Source: Thermoascus crustaceus
Lineage: Eukaryota > Ascomycota > Eurotiomycetes > Eurotiales > Thermoascaceae
DNA: 64,000 nucleotides
Assembly: GCA_001599835.1 (NCBI GenBank)
Contig: BCIC01000002.1
Coordinates: 3,360,056-3,424,055, forward strand
Reading direction: 5' to 3'
Positions 1 through 11,181 of the stretch are shown here, one piece after another. Position 1 is the first letter of the stretch. Each line of letters starts with the position of its first letter. A program made the translations under genes and the position numbers. The notes beneath the pieces are model-generated. The model saw nothing but the letters and a program-made list of their open reading frames with translations, had not been told where the DNA came from and did not search any database.

Positions 1-674
1 CTGCTCGAGCTGCTTTATCCGCCGTGCGGAAGCCCTGGGAAACGTGCCCGGATGGCTGCTCAATGGCACGGACATGCATTGTGAGACGCTCCAGGCCTTT
101 ACCCAGAGGGTCTGGGGATTAATAACCTGGGCTACGCTGGCTCGGGCGTGGAAAGGTGTCGGTCCCGCCCCTTCTGCCTCTTTCTGCGAGTTTTCTCCGT
201 CGTTGTGGATGGTCTCCATCTTTCCGCTCGCCCAGACAGGCCTCTCCGCTTCCCCGTCAATACTGGAGCTATCCTCACTGGTACTGGGCCGTTTAGCTTA
301 ACCAAGGTAAAGATCCTCGGTCCCCCAGTTATAACCAGTGGGTGCCCCAAGTCAATCTGACTCACCCTTTGGCTCGTGACGTCTGATTCTTAATCCTGGT
401 GCTGTCCCTCTCTCCCACGTTGGGGTTGTATACTATTTAGAAAAAAGTCTACGGGCTGCACCGCTTCCTGCGTTTCCTCTCGGTTCGCCGGAGTCCATTG
501 CTTAGCCCGACTCTTTTTTTCTCCTTTTCCTTTTTTTTTTCTCGCTTATCAAAATCTGAGTGTCTACGATTATTTGAACGAAAATTTGGCATTGCATTGG
601 CCACACACGAGTGAAGAGGAAGGCATAGCGCTAGAGAAAAAGGGTTACGGGTCTAGATATTCATAAAAAGCAAA
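1..674. other. Intergenic region and promoter of the citrate carrier gene
   Basis: No convincing coding region is seen; the small open frames overlap one another on both strands and have no family signature. A pyrimidine-rich tract lies at about 509-545, roughly 130-165 bases ahead of the carrier start codon, which is a common arrangement in promoters and 5' leaders of highly expressed filamentous-fungal genes. The left edge may hold the 3' flank of a gene outside the window. Confidence 0.5.
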
Positions 675-1877
675 ATGTCGAAGAATAACCAGAATGGCAA
701 GAAGCCCGCTTCGGCGGCCACCAACTTGATTGGTACAGTTCCATATGGCTCAGGTCGTTCGACTGCGGTTACTGACTCTGGAGAACAGCTGGTGGAGGTG
801 CGGGTATGATGGAGGCTCTCGTCTGCCACCCCCTAGGTAGGTCAATGACAGATCCCGAACCTAGAAGGAAAACGTGCTTACGATGTCCCTAGATACCATC
901 AAGGTCCGGATGCAGCTGTCGCGGAGAGCCAAGGCACCTGGTGTAAGTGACACGGACGCTCGCTACTTGGTATACGGGTTGGTCAATTGACTCATGTCCT
1001 GCAGGTGAAACCTCGCGGTTTCGTTGCCACCGGTGTTGAGATCGTGAAGAAGGAGACCGCTTTGGGTCTCTACAAGGGTCTTGGAGCAGTGCTGGGAGGA
1101 ATTATTCCTAAGATGGCCATTCGATTTACCTCTTACGAGTGGTACAAGCAGCTGCTTGCAGACAAGGAGACCGGAACTGTCAGCGGCAAAGCGACCTTCG
1201 TTGGTAGGTGAAATCGCCATGAGTAGAAGGAAAGCTGTGTCAACGCTAACGGATGGCCCTCAGCTGGTCTCGCTGCTGGTGTGACCGAAGCCGTGGCGGT
1301 CGTGAACCCAATGGAAGTCGTGAAGATTCGTTTGCAAGCTCAGCACCACAGTCTGGCGGACCCTCTTGACGCCCCCAAGTACCGCAGCGCACCGCACGCT
1401 CTGTTCACCGTCGTGAAGGAGGAAGGATTCAGCGCCCTGTACCGCGGTGTCTCCCTCACCGCCCTGCGCCAGGGTACCAACCAGGCCGCCAACTTCACTG
1501 CGTACTCCTACCTGAAGACCTTCCTGCAGAAGGCCCAGCCCGAGTACGCCGACAAGCAGCTGCCTTCGTACCAGACGACCCTGATCGGTCTCATCTCCGG
1601 TGCCATGGGTCCCTTCTCGAACGCCCCGATTGACACGATCAAGACCAGACTGCAGAGAACTCCCGCCCAGCCCGGCCAGACCGCCATGGCCCGTATCATG
1701 AGCATCGCCTCGGACATGTTCAAGCAGGAGGGTGCCAAGGCTTTCTACAAGGGTATCACCCCTCGTGTGATGAGAGTGGCGCCCGGTCAGGCCGTCACGT
1801 TCACCGTGTACGAGTTCCTGAGGGAGAAGCTCGAGAAGTCGAGATGGTCTATCTTTGGAGGCGACTACTCAGAGTAA
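675..1877 (+). CDS. Mitochondrial tricarboxylate (citrate) carrier, SLC25 family
   Basis: Five exons, 675-732, 789-836, 893-942, 1005-1203 and 1264-1877, join in phase to 322 residues. The product is an inner-membrane carrier that exchanges mitochondrial citrate for malate or another tricarboxylate and so supplies cytosolic acetyl-CoA. Three mitochondrial-carrier repeats are visible, each with the Px[DE]xx[KR] signature: PLDTIK in repeat 1, PMEVVK in repeat 2 and PIDTIK in repeat 3. The segment NQAANFTAYS and the ending MRVAPGQAVTFTVYEFLR match the Ctp/SLC25A1 subfamily. Four introns crowd the first 600 bases and none interrupts the last two repeats. The start is the first ATG of the frame and gives a short polar N-terminus. 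Codon use in the last exon is strongly GC-ending, which suggests high expression. The carrier class is secure; transport of citrate rather than another tricarboxylate is inferred from family resemblance. Confidence 0.93.
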
Positions 1878-2539
1878 AAAGAAAATGTTTCATTTACGTT
1901 CCTTGGATCATCTCTTCGAAGCGTTTGATACCAAAAGCATGGTGGCGTCTCCGTTGCATCACTACATCACACCGCGGCTTGGTTAGAAGGGATTTAGGTA
2001 TACAGGTCGAGCCTGTTTGGATGACGGCTTCGTTTTTTGAAACTGTACTGTACATATATATATCTGGATTCCTCTACCGTTTGGTTCTTAGGCAGGTATC
2101 AAAAGGAATCGAGCTGTTTCATTGCCATTCATGTGAAAATAATAAATAATCTTCGGGCGGGATTAGACCGAGGTCTGGAACTGAGCGTAGACGTATCCTC
2201 GTCAGTTAGAAGGGAACTGTACAGAGATCCTGAAGAGGTATCCTGAAACAATTAATTTCCTTGTTCAATCCTCTCAAAAGCTCATATGGCACACGACAGT
2301 TGGGACGGAGGGGGGTTGCCTGAGAGGGGGCCTTATCCGTACGAAACGGCGACGCGGAGGGCCTGTTGCCCCGCTGCGGCCACGCAGCTCGAAACCATCG
2401 GGGCGAGGCATCAGCTGCTAGCCAACAACTAGCGGGCAGTGACCGCCGTTGTCAACTAGACACCTACATAGCTACGGTTTCCTCCTGTAGAAACCGACGT
2501 TTTCTTCTCCATTCATTGAAACGGGTCAAGTCCGTCAAG
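1878..2539. other. Intergenic: carrier 3' region and twinfilin promoter
   Basis: No gene is supported here. The first part is AT-rich, as expected for a fungal 3' untranslated region; the remainder is the presumed promoter and leader of the next gene. No repeat or structured RNA was noticed. Confidence 0.5.
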
Positions 2540-3928
2540 ATGCAGTCCGGAATAACAGGTGAGTTAGAAAAATAAGTTCCGTTGTTAACACATGCATCTC
2601 CCGTCCGACTCTCACATGCACTGTACAATCCCGCTCCTACTATGTGACAGCTGTCTACTAGCATGATATACCCCGAGTACTGTACAGATAAATTCAAATA
2701 GAATACTAACAGCGACACCAACAACAACAACAACAGTCTCCCCCGAACTCCACGACGCCTTCAACTCCTTCACCTCGGACCCATCCCTCTTCTGCCTCCC
2801 CGTAACCATCACCTCCGAATCCCTGACCCCCCAATCCCCAATTCCCTTCTCTTCAACTTCCTCCTCTTCTCCGAAAGATGCGTTCTACCCCTCCCTCCCG
2901 CAACTCTCCTCCATCCTCAAACCCCAAACCCCCATCTACCTCATCCTCCGCCGCTGGAGCGGCGACCTCGCCGCGCTGACCTACATCCCCTCGAACGCGG
3001 GCGTGCGGGCCAAGACGCTCTTCGCCTCGACGCGGGCGACGCTCGTCCGGGAACTGGGCAGCGAGAAGTTCGCGAGCACGATCTTCGCGACGGAGGAGGA
3101 GGAGGTTGTGGGTGAGGAGGCGTGGAAGGAGAGGGAGGCCGAGGAGAACGGTGGGAAGGGGAGGGGCGGGAAGTTCAAGAGGGAGGATCTGATGGATGAG
3201 AAGGAGCGGGAGCTGGAGGCTGTGAGGAGGGCGGAGGAGGAGGCGAGGAGTGGGACGATTGGGAGGGATGTTGGCATTGGGGGTACGTTCAAGAAGGCTG
3301 CGGGCGCGGGTGGCATGCATGTTAGTATGCCGGTGGATGAGGATGCGAAGGCTGCGCTAAAGGCGCTGCAGCAGGGTGGGATGGTGCAGTTGGTATGTTC
3401 AACCTTTCTGCTTTGGATTATGGGCTGAACACTGTGTTTTCCAAGTTTTACGATTTTTATTTGAGCTAATGCGTTTTTGATACTATGTACAGGCTATCGA
3501 CATCCCGACTGAGACCATCAAGCTGGCGGAGTCGGAGTCGTCCATCGCTCCTGGAGCCGTGGCTGGGAAGATCTCCGAGTCCTCACCACGGTACACCTTT
3601 TACCACTATCCCGACTCCGACGCCGTGATCTTCATCTACACTTGCCCGTCCAACTCGTCCATCAAAGAGCGTATGCTGTATGCTAGCACGCGGAGGGTGG
3701 CTATCGAGGTGGCAGAGAGCGAAGGTATCAAGGTTTCGAAGAAGGTAATGAATGCTCTCACTAAGGTAGACGATGTGTGGAGACGAATCGACTGACCGCT
3801 TGGGTTATTAGATCGAGGGATCTTCGCCAGACGAGATCACCGAAGCTAGACTGCATGAAGAAGTCCATCCCCCGCAGGACAACGGACTACAGAGAGGATT
3901 CGCGAGACCTAAGCGGCCAGGACGGTAA
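2540..3928 (+). CDS. twf1: Twinfilin, actin-monomer-binding ADF-H protein
   Basis: Four exons (2540-2558, 2737-3392, 3493-3744, 3812-3928) give 347 residues, close to the usual 330-350 for twinfilin. Twinfilin binds ADP-actin monomers and filament barbed ends and works with capping protein at cortical actin patches. The protein has two ADF/cofilin-homology halves. The first starts right after the initiator with SPELHDAFNSF and includes LILRRWSGDLAALTYIPSNA; the second includes SPRYTFYHYPDSDAVIFIY followed by CPSNSSIKERMLYASTR, the actin-binding helix region. A Glu/Lys-rich stretch at about residues 125-185 separates them. The basic tail ends RPKRPGR, like the capping-protein-binding tails of the family. 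Exon 1 encodes only six codons, which decides the start. The last intron, with donor after SKK and acceptor before IEGSSP, is required to keep the frame open. Confidence 0.92.
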
Positions 3929-4173
3929 ACCTGGTGTTCGATCGATCGGTGGAGATGTTCCCTGCTCTGCTAGTCGCGTAACTGGATATATCCCATTGTT
4001 CTCGCCTTCGATTATTGTATCTCCTTTGACAGCATGGTTCCCCGAGTTTGAACCATTTTGACGGACACCCCAGACTCCTTAGGCCATAGCCCCTCAGCAT
4101 GTACACATCTCTGTTTCGAGAGATAGACCCTGTTCCCTTAGAGTAGAAAGAACAAGGACTGAGATATCCTTCA
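3929..4173. other. Convergent 3' intergenic region
   Basis: About 245 bases between the 3' ends of twinfilin (+) and the PHF5A gene (-). No gene or clear terminator structure is seen; both 3' untranslated regions must fit here. Confidence 0.5.
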
Positions 4174-4500
4174 TCAATGATTTCGGAAGTTCTTCTTTTG
4201 GTAGAACAAGTCCGTCCTCGAACTTCCCAGGTTTATAATCTTCGGACACCCATCACGATCCTTCTCGAGCCGCGTACACTCGAAGCAGTAGAACGCGTCG
4301 CTGATACCCTCGCCACCGCAGACGATGCACTTGTTCTGGTAGTTACCGAAGGAGCACTCGTCGCAGATACGCACGAGGGTCGTCGGCCGCACGTAGGAAT
4401 CGCAGACGGGGCACTTGCCGTCGCACTTGTCGCAGAGCCGGCCGATGGAGATGCCGGTCTGCTTGCGGCACATAACGAGATCGGGGTGGTGGCGCGACAT
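4174..4500 (-). CDS. rds3: Pre-mRNA splicing factor Rds3/PHF5A, SF3b subunit
   Basis: A single intronless frame of 108 residues, matching the 105-110 residue length of this very conserved family. The protein is a small zinc-knot subunit of SF3b in the U2 snRNP and helps form the pocket that holds the branch-point adenosine. The sequence opens MSRHHPDLVMCRKQTG and continues with repeated CxxC pairs (CDKC, CPVC, CDEC, CIVC, CFEC) that bind three zinc ions in the interleaved knot known for PHF5A. The ATG at 4500 was chosen because it gives the canonical MSRHHPDL start; an upstream in-frame ATG would add ten residues not expected for the family. It is transcribed divergently from the pinin-domain gene 374 bases away, which also belongs to splicing. 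Confidence 0.96.
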   Translation of the reverse strand: MSRHHPDLVMCRKQTGISIGRLCDKCDGKCPVCDSYVRPTTLVRICDECSFGNYQNKCIVCGGEGISDAFYCFECTRLEKDRDGCPKIINLGSSRTDLFYQKKNFRNH

Positions 4501-4874
4501 GGTTGCGATTAGAGAGAGCAGAGACCGCAATTAACGTGAAAGACAAGACTTAGTTGTAAAGCTGAACGAAAGTAAATTTAACATGAAAAGAGCACAGGCT
4601 CTTTATGGAATCAGAAGAGGTCTGGCTTGCCTCTGCGTCGTGGACCAAGTGGAAGCGCCGTGGACAAGAGGAAGAAAGTCGAAATTTCGGTTTCCTTGCT
4701 GGAGCCTGGAGTTCATGAACCCGGGTATGTTGGCCCGTGCGCCACCCGCGCGATCAGCTGCGAGCCTCGAGGGCGCCGTGACAGCCTCCAAGCCTCGATT
4801 CCCGCATGGCGCTGTAAACGTCTGTCGTCTCTCGAATCTTCGCGGCCTGTTCGATCGCCATCTATCCTGCAGCC
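4501..4874. promoter_or_regulatory. Shared divergent promoter of rds3 and the pinin-domain gene
   Basis: A 374-bp gap separates the start codons of two genes transcribed away from each other. No TATA box or other defined operator was recognised. The open frames inside it overlap on both strands and show no protein family, so I treat them as chance. Confidence 0.55.
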
Positions 4875-6028
4875 ATGGCCGAAAGGTATGTTGGTTCCAG
4901 AATTCGTCGATTCCCTCTTCCTTGGAGTCGCCAGCTAATCCGAAGCTCTCAGTTCAATCGCATCCGCAGTCGCATTGCCCGAACCAGACAATGAGAGCGT
5001 CCCGCCATCCCCGGAAAATGGCCTGAAGCGGAGGAAATCTTCCGTCTCAGAGACAGACAGCAAACGGCGCCGACTCAGCGACCAGCATGATCTTCCTCCC
5101 CGTTCTTCCCCCGAGGATAGTAGGCGACCGCCGCCGTCCCCCGCGGCCGCAGATCGCGACCGCAGAACGGACCGGAGAGGGGCTCGACAGAGCAACGGGG
5201 CCGATGAGGAGCGCAAGCGCGGCCGGAGACTATTCGGGGCCCTGCTGGGCACACTCTCACAGAGCTCATCTTCAGCAGCACAGAAGCGACGCGCGGATAT
5301 TGAGAAGAGGCAGCAGGACAAGTTGAAGCTGCAAGATGAGGAGTACGACGAGCTGAAGCGGAAGAGGCGCGAAGAGCTGACCGCCAGGCGGAGGAAGGAG
5401 CAGAGGATCTACGAGAGGGAATCGGTATGTTATTGGTTCTGAATATGCCAGCAGAATTATACTAACGGTTCGTGCTGCAGATGGAACTCCGTCACTCGAA
5501 CATGTTGGCCATGGCTCATTTCCTCAAGACCAAGACCGAGCCTGTTCTGGTAAGTTTGGCTTCCATAATTGCTTTATGATCCTCAACTGACTAAAAATCT
5601 TACAGTACTACAAGCCATGGCAGCTGCGCCCTGAGGACGAGGACGTGATAAAGGAGCAGATCAGGGAAGCCGAGGAAATAATTGCAAGAGAAGTTGCCGA
5701 ATTCGAAGCGCGATACCCGCCTGAAGAAGAACAGCGCAAGCCAGAAGAACGCAGCCCGGCACGTGAAGACGAGAAACAAGCGCCGCACCCTGACGAAAAG
5801 GAGTCAAAGGAGGAACAGGATACATCTGCTCACGCTCCGGATACGGTGGGTCCTGATACTAACCACGAAAAGAACACTGAAATCCCACAGACTGATGCTA
5901 CTACTGCTGCCACTACTGCTAATGACAACGCTGTTTCTGCCCATGACCACCCAGAGGCTCACAGAGGACATGAGGACGACGCGGGAGAGGTTGTGGAGGA
6001 AGACAAGGAGGACACGGTCATTTACTAG
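4875..6028 (+). CDS. Pinin/SDK/MemA-domain protein
   Basis: Four exons (4875-4885, 4953-5424, 5481-5549, 5606-6028) encode 324 residues. Pinin-family proteins associate with the exon junction complex/ASAP-PSAP machinery and influence splicing. The N-terminus is Ser/Pro/Arg-rich. The conserved domain starts around RRLFGALLGTLSQ, continues through a long charged helix (KRRADIEKRQQDKLKLQDEE), and ends with the hallmark hydrophobic stretch HFLKTKTEPVLYYKPW. The C-terminal third is strongly acidic and low in complexity and is probably disordered. Exon 1 encodes only ATG GCC GAA plus two bases; its joining to 4953 makes the conserved reading frame start cleanly. The gene shares its promoter region with rds3. 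Domain identity is well supported; the exact cellular role is inferred from the family. Confidence 0.85.
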
Positions 6029-6505
6029 CTTCAGGGAGTATACCTTCTTTTCAGTTCTATCGATATGCGCGCGATGTACGGGAGCTGCGTGATGATACCA
6101 AGTCACTCCTAAGGGGCTCCTGACCAAGAAACGAGCCCTATGCGAGGAACGAGCTTTATCATGTAGATCTATTTCTGACGATTATCATCTTACTTCAACG
6201 GTAACGGATCAAAATAGATACCTGAAAATTAATTCAAGCACCTATGCAATCCATGACTTATTAGCTATATTGTTTACCGCTTAGTACTTACATTGACCTA
6301 CTGTCGGTTTCCAGTTGAAGTTCTGCATCTAACTTAAAACCTCGGCGATCCTGTGTGACCTGTCAGCCGCAGTGGGGTCCGAAAAGATCAAATGCTGTGA
6401 ACGTAGCACGACGGAGAGCTTCAAAGCTTCTCTTCAATAACTATCTAGGCGTTCTGGAGCTTCCCTGCCATCCTAATTTGTGATTTCTGAGAGTTCAACT
6501 TGAAA
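6029..6505. other. Intergenic: pinin 3' region and hydrolase promoter
   Basis: A 477-bp stretch with AT-rich patches around 6180-6300, consistent with a 3' untranslated region followed by a promoter. No coding region or repeat is seen. Confidence 0.5.
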
Positions 6506-8044
6506 ATGGCCGTCGACAAGATCAATGTGACGGGTGATACGCGGGTCGAGCGCCGGACGGCACAGGTCAATGGAAAGACCTACGGTGAGCAGATCCCAAG
6601 ATCAACTACCTACCTGCTATATAAACCGCTATAGAAATTGATAAATACATTTCACGGATATACTGATTCGTAATGGCTTTTTCTTTTCTTCTTCAGGTTA
6701 CCTCCTTGGACAGCCTAAAGCCGGCCAGTATCGGGCAACGGTCTTTCTGGTTTGTGGTCCCTCCCCCCGAACCTCTCTGGCTCCGCTTCCTTTTTGAAGG
6801 GGTTTTTTTTTACTTCGATGATTTCTGAGTCTTATTGCTAAGACTGCTACATAGATCCACGGCTTCCCAGATCTGTCGATGGGATGGCGGTACCAGATTC
6901 CCTTCCTCATCAACATGGGTCTACGGGTGGTCGCCCCCGACTGTCTGGGATATGGGAGGACGGTAAGAGCTTGTCTTATTATTTTTTTTGCTGAAAATAT
7001 TATATATACATACCTACCTATCTACGTGTGTGTAATATAAACAAACATATATACTCTGACAAAGCAAACCACACAGGATGCACCCGACCCCCCACAACCA
7101 TACAGCCACAAACAATGCGCAGACGACATCAAAGCCCTCGCACTCAGCCTGGGCGCCTCGAAGATCATCCTCGGCGGACATGACTGGGGCGCCACCCTCG
7201 TCTACCGCATCGCCCTCTGGCACCCGGATCTCGTCACGCACGTCTTCACCGTCTGCGTACCCTTTGTGCCCCCTTCCCCGCAATACTTGTCTCTTGAAGA
7301 GCTCGTCCGGACGCGTGCTCCAAATTTTACGTATCAGCTGCAGTTCAAGAGCGAGGAGCTGGAGAAGGCGATCCGCTCGAAGGATGAGATCAGACAGTTC
7401 CTTCTTGCGTTGTACGGTGGGAGGACGGGGGATGGGGAGTTGGGGTTTGATGCTAGGAAGGGGGTGTTGTTGGATCGGATGATGCGGTTGGGGCCGTCGA
7501 GGTTGTTGGGGAGGGAGGTAAGTGTGCATATGTTGAATATTCCATTCCATCCGGGTTCGATTGGATTGGATTTGCAGAATTGTGCAGATTGGATTGTTGA
7601 TCTTTTTATTTATTTACTTCCAGGAACTGGATTATTATACCGAGGAGTTCGCCCGGAATGGTATCCATGGACCATGTATGCTTCCCCCCCCTCCTTCCTC
7701 GTGAATGGTGCAGTGCATTTTATTTCCCTTGGAAGATCTATCCTAACAAGCATCTCCATTCAGTGAATTGGTACCGCACGCGCGAGATCAACTACCGTGA
7801 CGAACTCGCAATCCTCGACCGCCGGATCACCGTCCCCGTGCTCTTCATCCAGGCGCTCAGGGATTCAGCCCTCCCGCCGCACCTGGGAAAAGGAATGAGC
7901 AAGGTTATCCCCAAGTTGACGGTCAAGCAGGTCGACACGTCGCACTGGGCGCTGTGGGAGAAGCCGGACGAGGTGAATAAGATCCTTGTTCGGTGGTTGG
8001 AGGAGGTGGTCTTTGTCAATGGACAGTCGGGTAGTAAACTGTAG
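6506..8044 (+). CDS. Soluble epoxide hydrolase, alpha/beta-hydrolase fold
   Basis: Six exons (6506-6584, 6697-6749, 6855-6962, 7077-7517, 7624-7675, 7764-8044) give 337 residues. The enzyme would open epoxides to diols through a covalent ester intermediate. Visible elements are the oxyanion-hole HGFP (residues 46-49), the nucleophile elbow GGHDWG with Asp116, a lid domain with RNGIHGPLNWYRTREINY that carries a likely epoxide-polarising Tyr, the acid Asp278 in QALRDSAL, and the catalytic His305 in DTSHWALW. Asp at the nucleophile position separates it from esterases; a fluoroacetate or haloalkane dehalogenase remains possible, since they share the HDWG elbow. There is no signal peptide, so it is probably cytosolic or peroxisomal. 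The last two introns are fixed by the conserved GPLNWY lid motif. Neighbours give no metabolic context. Confidence 0.88.
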
Positions 8045-8450
8045 TTAGGTACAGGTTTTAGTTGTTGTAGCTGACTGGTAGTTTTCTATACATGCATGCA
8101 TTTGTGGCTGCGTCTGAGAGGAATATAAGCAGTGTGGGAACAGGGCTAGTCTTTTTATGGTTAACATATCATGGACTTGAATTGTAGACTATATATGGCG
8201 TTCTATCATCGCATCGTTTGTACGGAAAGAGATTCTCTTAGGGGCATCTGCAAGGGTGCTTCATGAAGGTGATGGCCAGACGGGAGGTAACATTCTCGGA
8301 ACGACAAAAGCAAAGACAAACAGCGTCGTAAGGGATCGCGCGAAAATAAGGGAAATCAAAAACTCATACTGCCATAGATTCATGAGTCAAGACTTGTGTC
8401 AAGAGAGACGTCCAGACATATACGGTATACCGCGAAACCGTTAAGGGCCC
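8045..8450. other. Convergent 3' intergenic region
   Basis: About 400 bases between the converging hydrolase (+) and oxidoreductase (-) genes. It is AT-rich near 8060-8230 and contains no supported gene. Confidence 0.5.
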
Positions 8451-9927
8451 CTAGTAGTCGAGAAGCTTGGTCTCGATACGACAACCGACCCTGTCGAGCC
8501 GGTCGACGTATTCCTCCCCCAAAGTTGCCGGGGTCACGATGCCGCAACGGGAGACCTTTTTCACCTTCTCTTCATCAGTCAAGATCACCATAGCCGCCTC
8601 AGCCAGCAGCAATCCTGTAAGGGGGTACAGGCCCCCTTGGAAGGTTAGCTTTCCAAGCGCACGCTTGGGTTTCGCGGTGTCTTGATCAGCCGTAGCCACT
8701 GCGCGGAACTCGACCCTGTCACTCGGATCCCTCTTGGGCCCCTCACCGGGGGGATAGACGAATCTCTGAACAAGCCAGCGAACTTGTGGTATGACAAGGA
8801 GTGCCAGTCCTATGACCAACGCAATGTGGATGAAGAAGGCCACGAAGACATTTCTAGCACGGAGAAACTGCTGGAAATAGAATCGGGGGCCGTAGAATTC
8901 GCGCATCAGCGTGCTGCTGCGGTGCACGATCGCGACGTCGGCCACCGCAGACGGTGATGTGGTAAGAGTTCCCAGATCAGACACGGAACGGACACCAAGG
9001 ATGGTCTCAAATATAATCTCAACTATGCTTGGTTTTGGAATGTCCGTTGGGGGAGAAGAGGCAGCGAGAGCGAAGGGGTCTGTCGCTTTGATAAGGTCTT
9101 GGAGACCGACGGTTTCAAAGGTTGTAAGGATCGTAGAGAGGGTTCCACCGCTGGGTCCGGAGCTCCTGCGAGAATATTTAGCAACATGGGATGTAAATAA
9201 TGGGTAACTGGTCATACTTGATCTCATGGATCGAGGAGATGACTTCCTTCGTGCCGACAGACAGCTTCTCGCGAATCAGCTTGACTAGCGACCAGGCCAG
9301 CAGGTCTGGCGGTGCGCTCTCAATGCCAACTGAAGGAATTATCTGGTCTCTGGTAAGTGGGAAAATCCCAATATGTCTTTGTCTGTATATAGATAGGACT
9401 GACAATTGCACCGTTGGATTTGGCTGCCTCGTGATACTGTTCAATTATCCGTTTGACCCATGGTGTTTCTCCGGTGCTTCTGACATCAGCTACGTAATAC
9501 GTTGCAAAGGAGTTTGTATGTTCTTACGCATCAATGTAATGAGTGCCATTGTTAGCGCAAGCTTCGACAACTGGGGTCGAGTACAGATGGTACGGGCCGA
9601 TGCAATTGATGATCAGGCGAGTCTTCCGGGTCAAGGAGTCCAATTCCTGCTTGTTGAGCTGGACAATCAAGATTTCTATATCTTATCAGTCTTTGCCTTG
9701 TAATCACATGTTAGAAAAGACGCAGGGGGCTGTTTACCAGGCTGGATCCGATCAGGGTTCGCATCTTTGAGATCCTTGGCCACCTGCTCGAGCTTCTCAG
9801 CGGAACGACCAGCAATAGCCCATTTCAGGTCCGTTGGAAGATGCTGGACAATGTGTTCTGCACATAGTTTCCCTGTGTAACCAGTGGGCCCCAGGAGGAC
9901 AAAGTTGAACTCTCTATCTGAAGCCAT
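8451..9927 (-). CDS. Saccharopine-dehydrogenase-like oxidoreductase (SCCPDH family)
   Basis: Five exons read on the minus strand (9927-9738, 9675-9528, 9479-9404, 9342-9218, 9165-8451) encode 417 residues. The N-terminus has a Rossmann dinucleotide-binding site, LLGPTGYTGKLCAEHI, followed by AIAGRSAEKLEQV, as in fungal and animal SCCPDH-like proteins and mycobacterial trans-acting enoyl reductases. Other conserved blocks are INCIGPYHLYSTPVVEAC, HYIDASTGETPWV and SVGIESAPPDLLAW. A hydrophobic helix (VFVAFFIHIALVIGLALLV, about residues 305-325) suggests membrane or lipid-droplet association, as known for human SCCPDH. It is not the lysine-biosynthesis enzyme; substrate unknown. The ATG at 9927 was chosen over an in-frame ATG 33 bases upstream because it starts just before the Rossmann strand. 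Exon 4 begins at ATAATTCC, the only phase-correct acceptor. Confidence 0.85.
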
Positions 9928-10082
9928 TTGTTTAGGGTAAACAATAGTAGGCACCTCCACTGAGAGCAGACAGGAATGTCGATCAAGGTTTCAAGGTCGC
10001 AGAAACAAGATGAACAGCAAAACTTCTCAGGAATATCGGAAACAAACGCGTTTAATTCTCAATGAACAAGAGAACGGTGTTA

Positions 10083-10263
10083 TCAGAGCACAATGCCGTT
10101 CTTTTGCTCCTGGTGGTTGTTGCGAACGCGGCGGAAGTTGCCTCCTCTGTAGATCCACCGGGAAGCCCGGTTCCCCACAACCTACACCACAGCACTCCCG
10201 GACCACCACCTAGGTTCAGTATGAGCCTACTAAGGGATATCCATGGTACTGGTGGAAATTCAT
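10083..10263 (-). CDS. Possible spliced micro-protein, 43 residues
   Basis: This is a tentative gene. Reading minus from 10263, eleven codons (MNFHQYHGYPL) are followed by a GT-AG gap of 49 bases (10230-10182) that contains a TACTGAAC branch-like site. Joining at 10181 opens a further 32 codons ending at 10083. The second part is rich in Arg, Asn and Gly (RGGNFRRVRNNHQEQ), so the product would be basic. Without the intron the frame stops after 15 codons. The region lies between the oxidoreductase and eL43 genes and could simply be leader sequence of either. I do not recognise a family. Confidence 0.3.
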
Positions 10264-10627
10264 AGCGCAGCGGCGTGTGTATGACAAGCATTTCTAATTT
10301 TCTCTATGCATAAAGGTAAAAAATATGTTCAAAGGCTGTATCTCGATGTGATGATGTTACACCGTAGAAGCTGGCGGTCTGATGTTGTGGTACCTAATGC
10401 CTGTGTTCCCGTGACGCTGCATGTCTTATTCCGTACTTAAATACTCCTTCCAGCATCTACCTATTCACGTGATTTGACGCCTGGAACTGTCATCACGTGG
10501 TTGGACACCCGCCAAGAATTCATGCCCTAAGCGAGCCCACAATCACACCCTCACATCTGAGCGCACCGTTCTCGAACCAACCGCACTCCAAACCTCCCTC
10601 GACCTCGACAATCAGACGCGAGACAAG

Positions 10628-11181
10628 ATGACGAAGCGCACCAAGAGTATGTTTTAGACCTCTCGAACAAGAGACTGTTTGATGATGAAGAGACTAATTT
10701 GATTCTACAGAGGTCGGTGTCACCGGTAAATACGGTACCAGGTACGCTCGGCACACTCTCCACTGCGAATACTTCATCTTCAGACCGACGACGATATTTT
10801 CGACGATGAGATAATTTTGAATGGATTGTTGACACGTTGGTTTGCTTACAGATATGGTGCCTCCCTGCGTAAGCAGGTGAAGAAGATGGAAATCACCCAG
10901 CACGCCCGCTACATCTGCACCTTCTGCGGCAAGAACACCGTCAAGCGGAAGTCTGTCGGAATCTGGGAGTGCAAGGGTTGCCACAAGACCGTTGCCGGTG
11001 GTGCTTGGACTGTCTCGTAAGTCGACAATTGGGACCGAAATTCGGCGCAACGAACCGAACGGACAAAAAAATCACCGAGGGTATACAAGATACTGATCAA
11101 TGGGGATGTTACAACAGGACTCCGGCCGCCGCTGCCACCCGCTCTACGATCCGCCGTCTGAGAGAAATCGCGGAGGTTTAA
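10628..11181 (+). CDS. rpl43: 60S ribosomal protein eL43 (L37Ae)
   Basis: Four exons (10628-10646, 10711-10741, 10852-11016, 11118-11181) encode exactly 92 residues, the normal size of eL43. It is a structural protein of the large cytoplasmic ribosomal subunit. The zinc ribbon is complete: Cys39-x2-Cys42 (CTFC) and Cys57-x2-Cys60 (CKGC). The N-terminus TKRTKKVGVTGKYGTRYGA and the tail RSTIRRLREIAEV are characteristic. Introns after six codons and again shortly after are typical for fungal ribosomal protein genes and hold much of their regulation. The last intron is placed so that the frame continues as WTVSTPAAAATRS. Confidence 0.96.

Noticed and set aside
10062..10265. Plus frame with a signal-peptide-like start upstream of eL43
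   Set aside because: The hydrophobic stretch is short, the rest is unconserved Pro/Ser, and it lies opposite the micro-gene candidate; no homology could be recognised.
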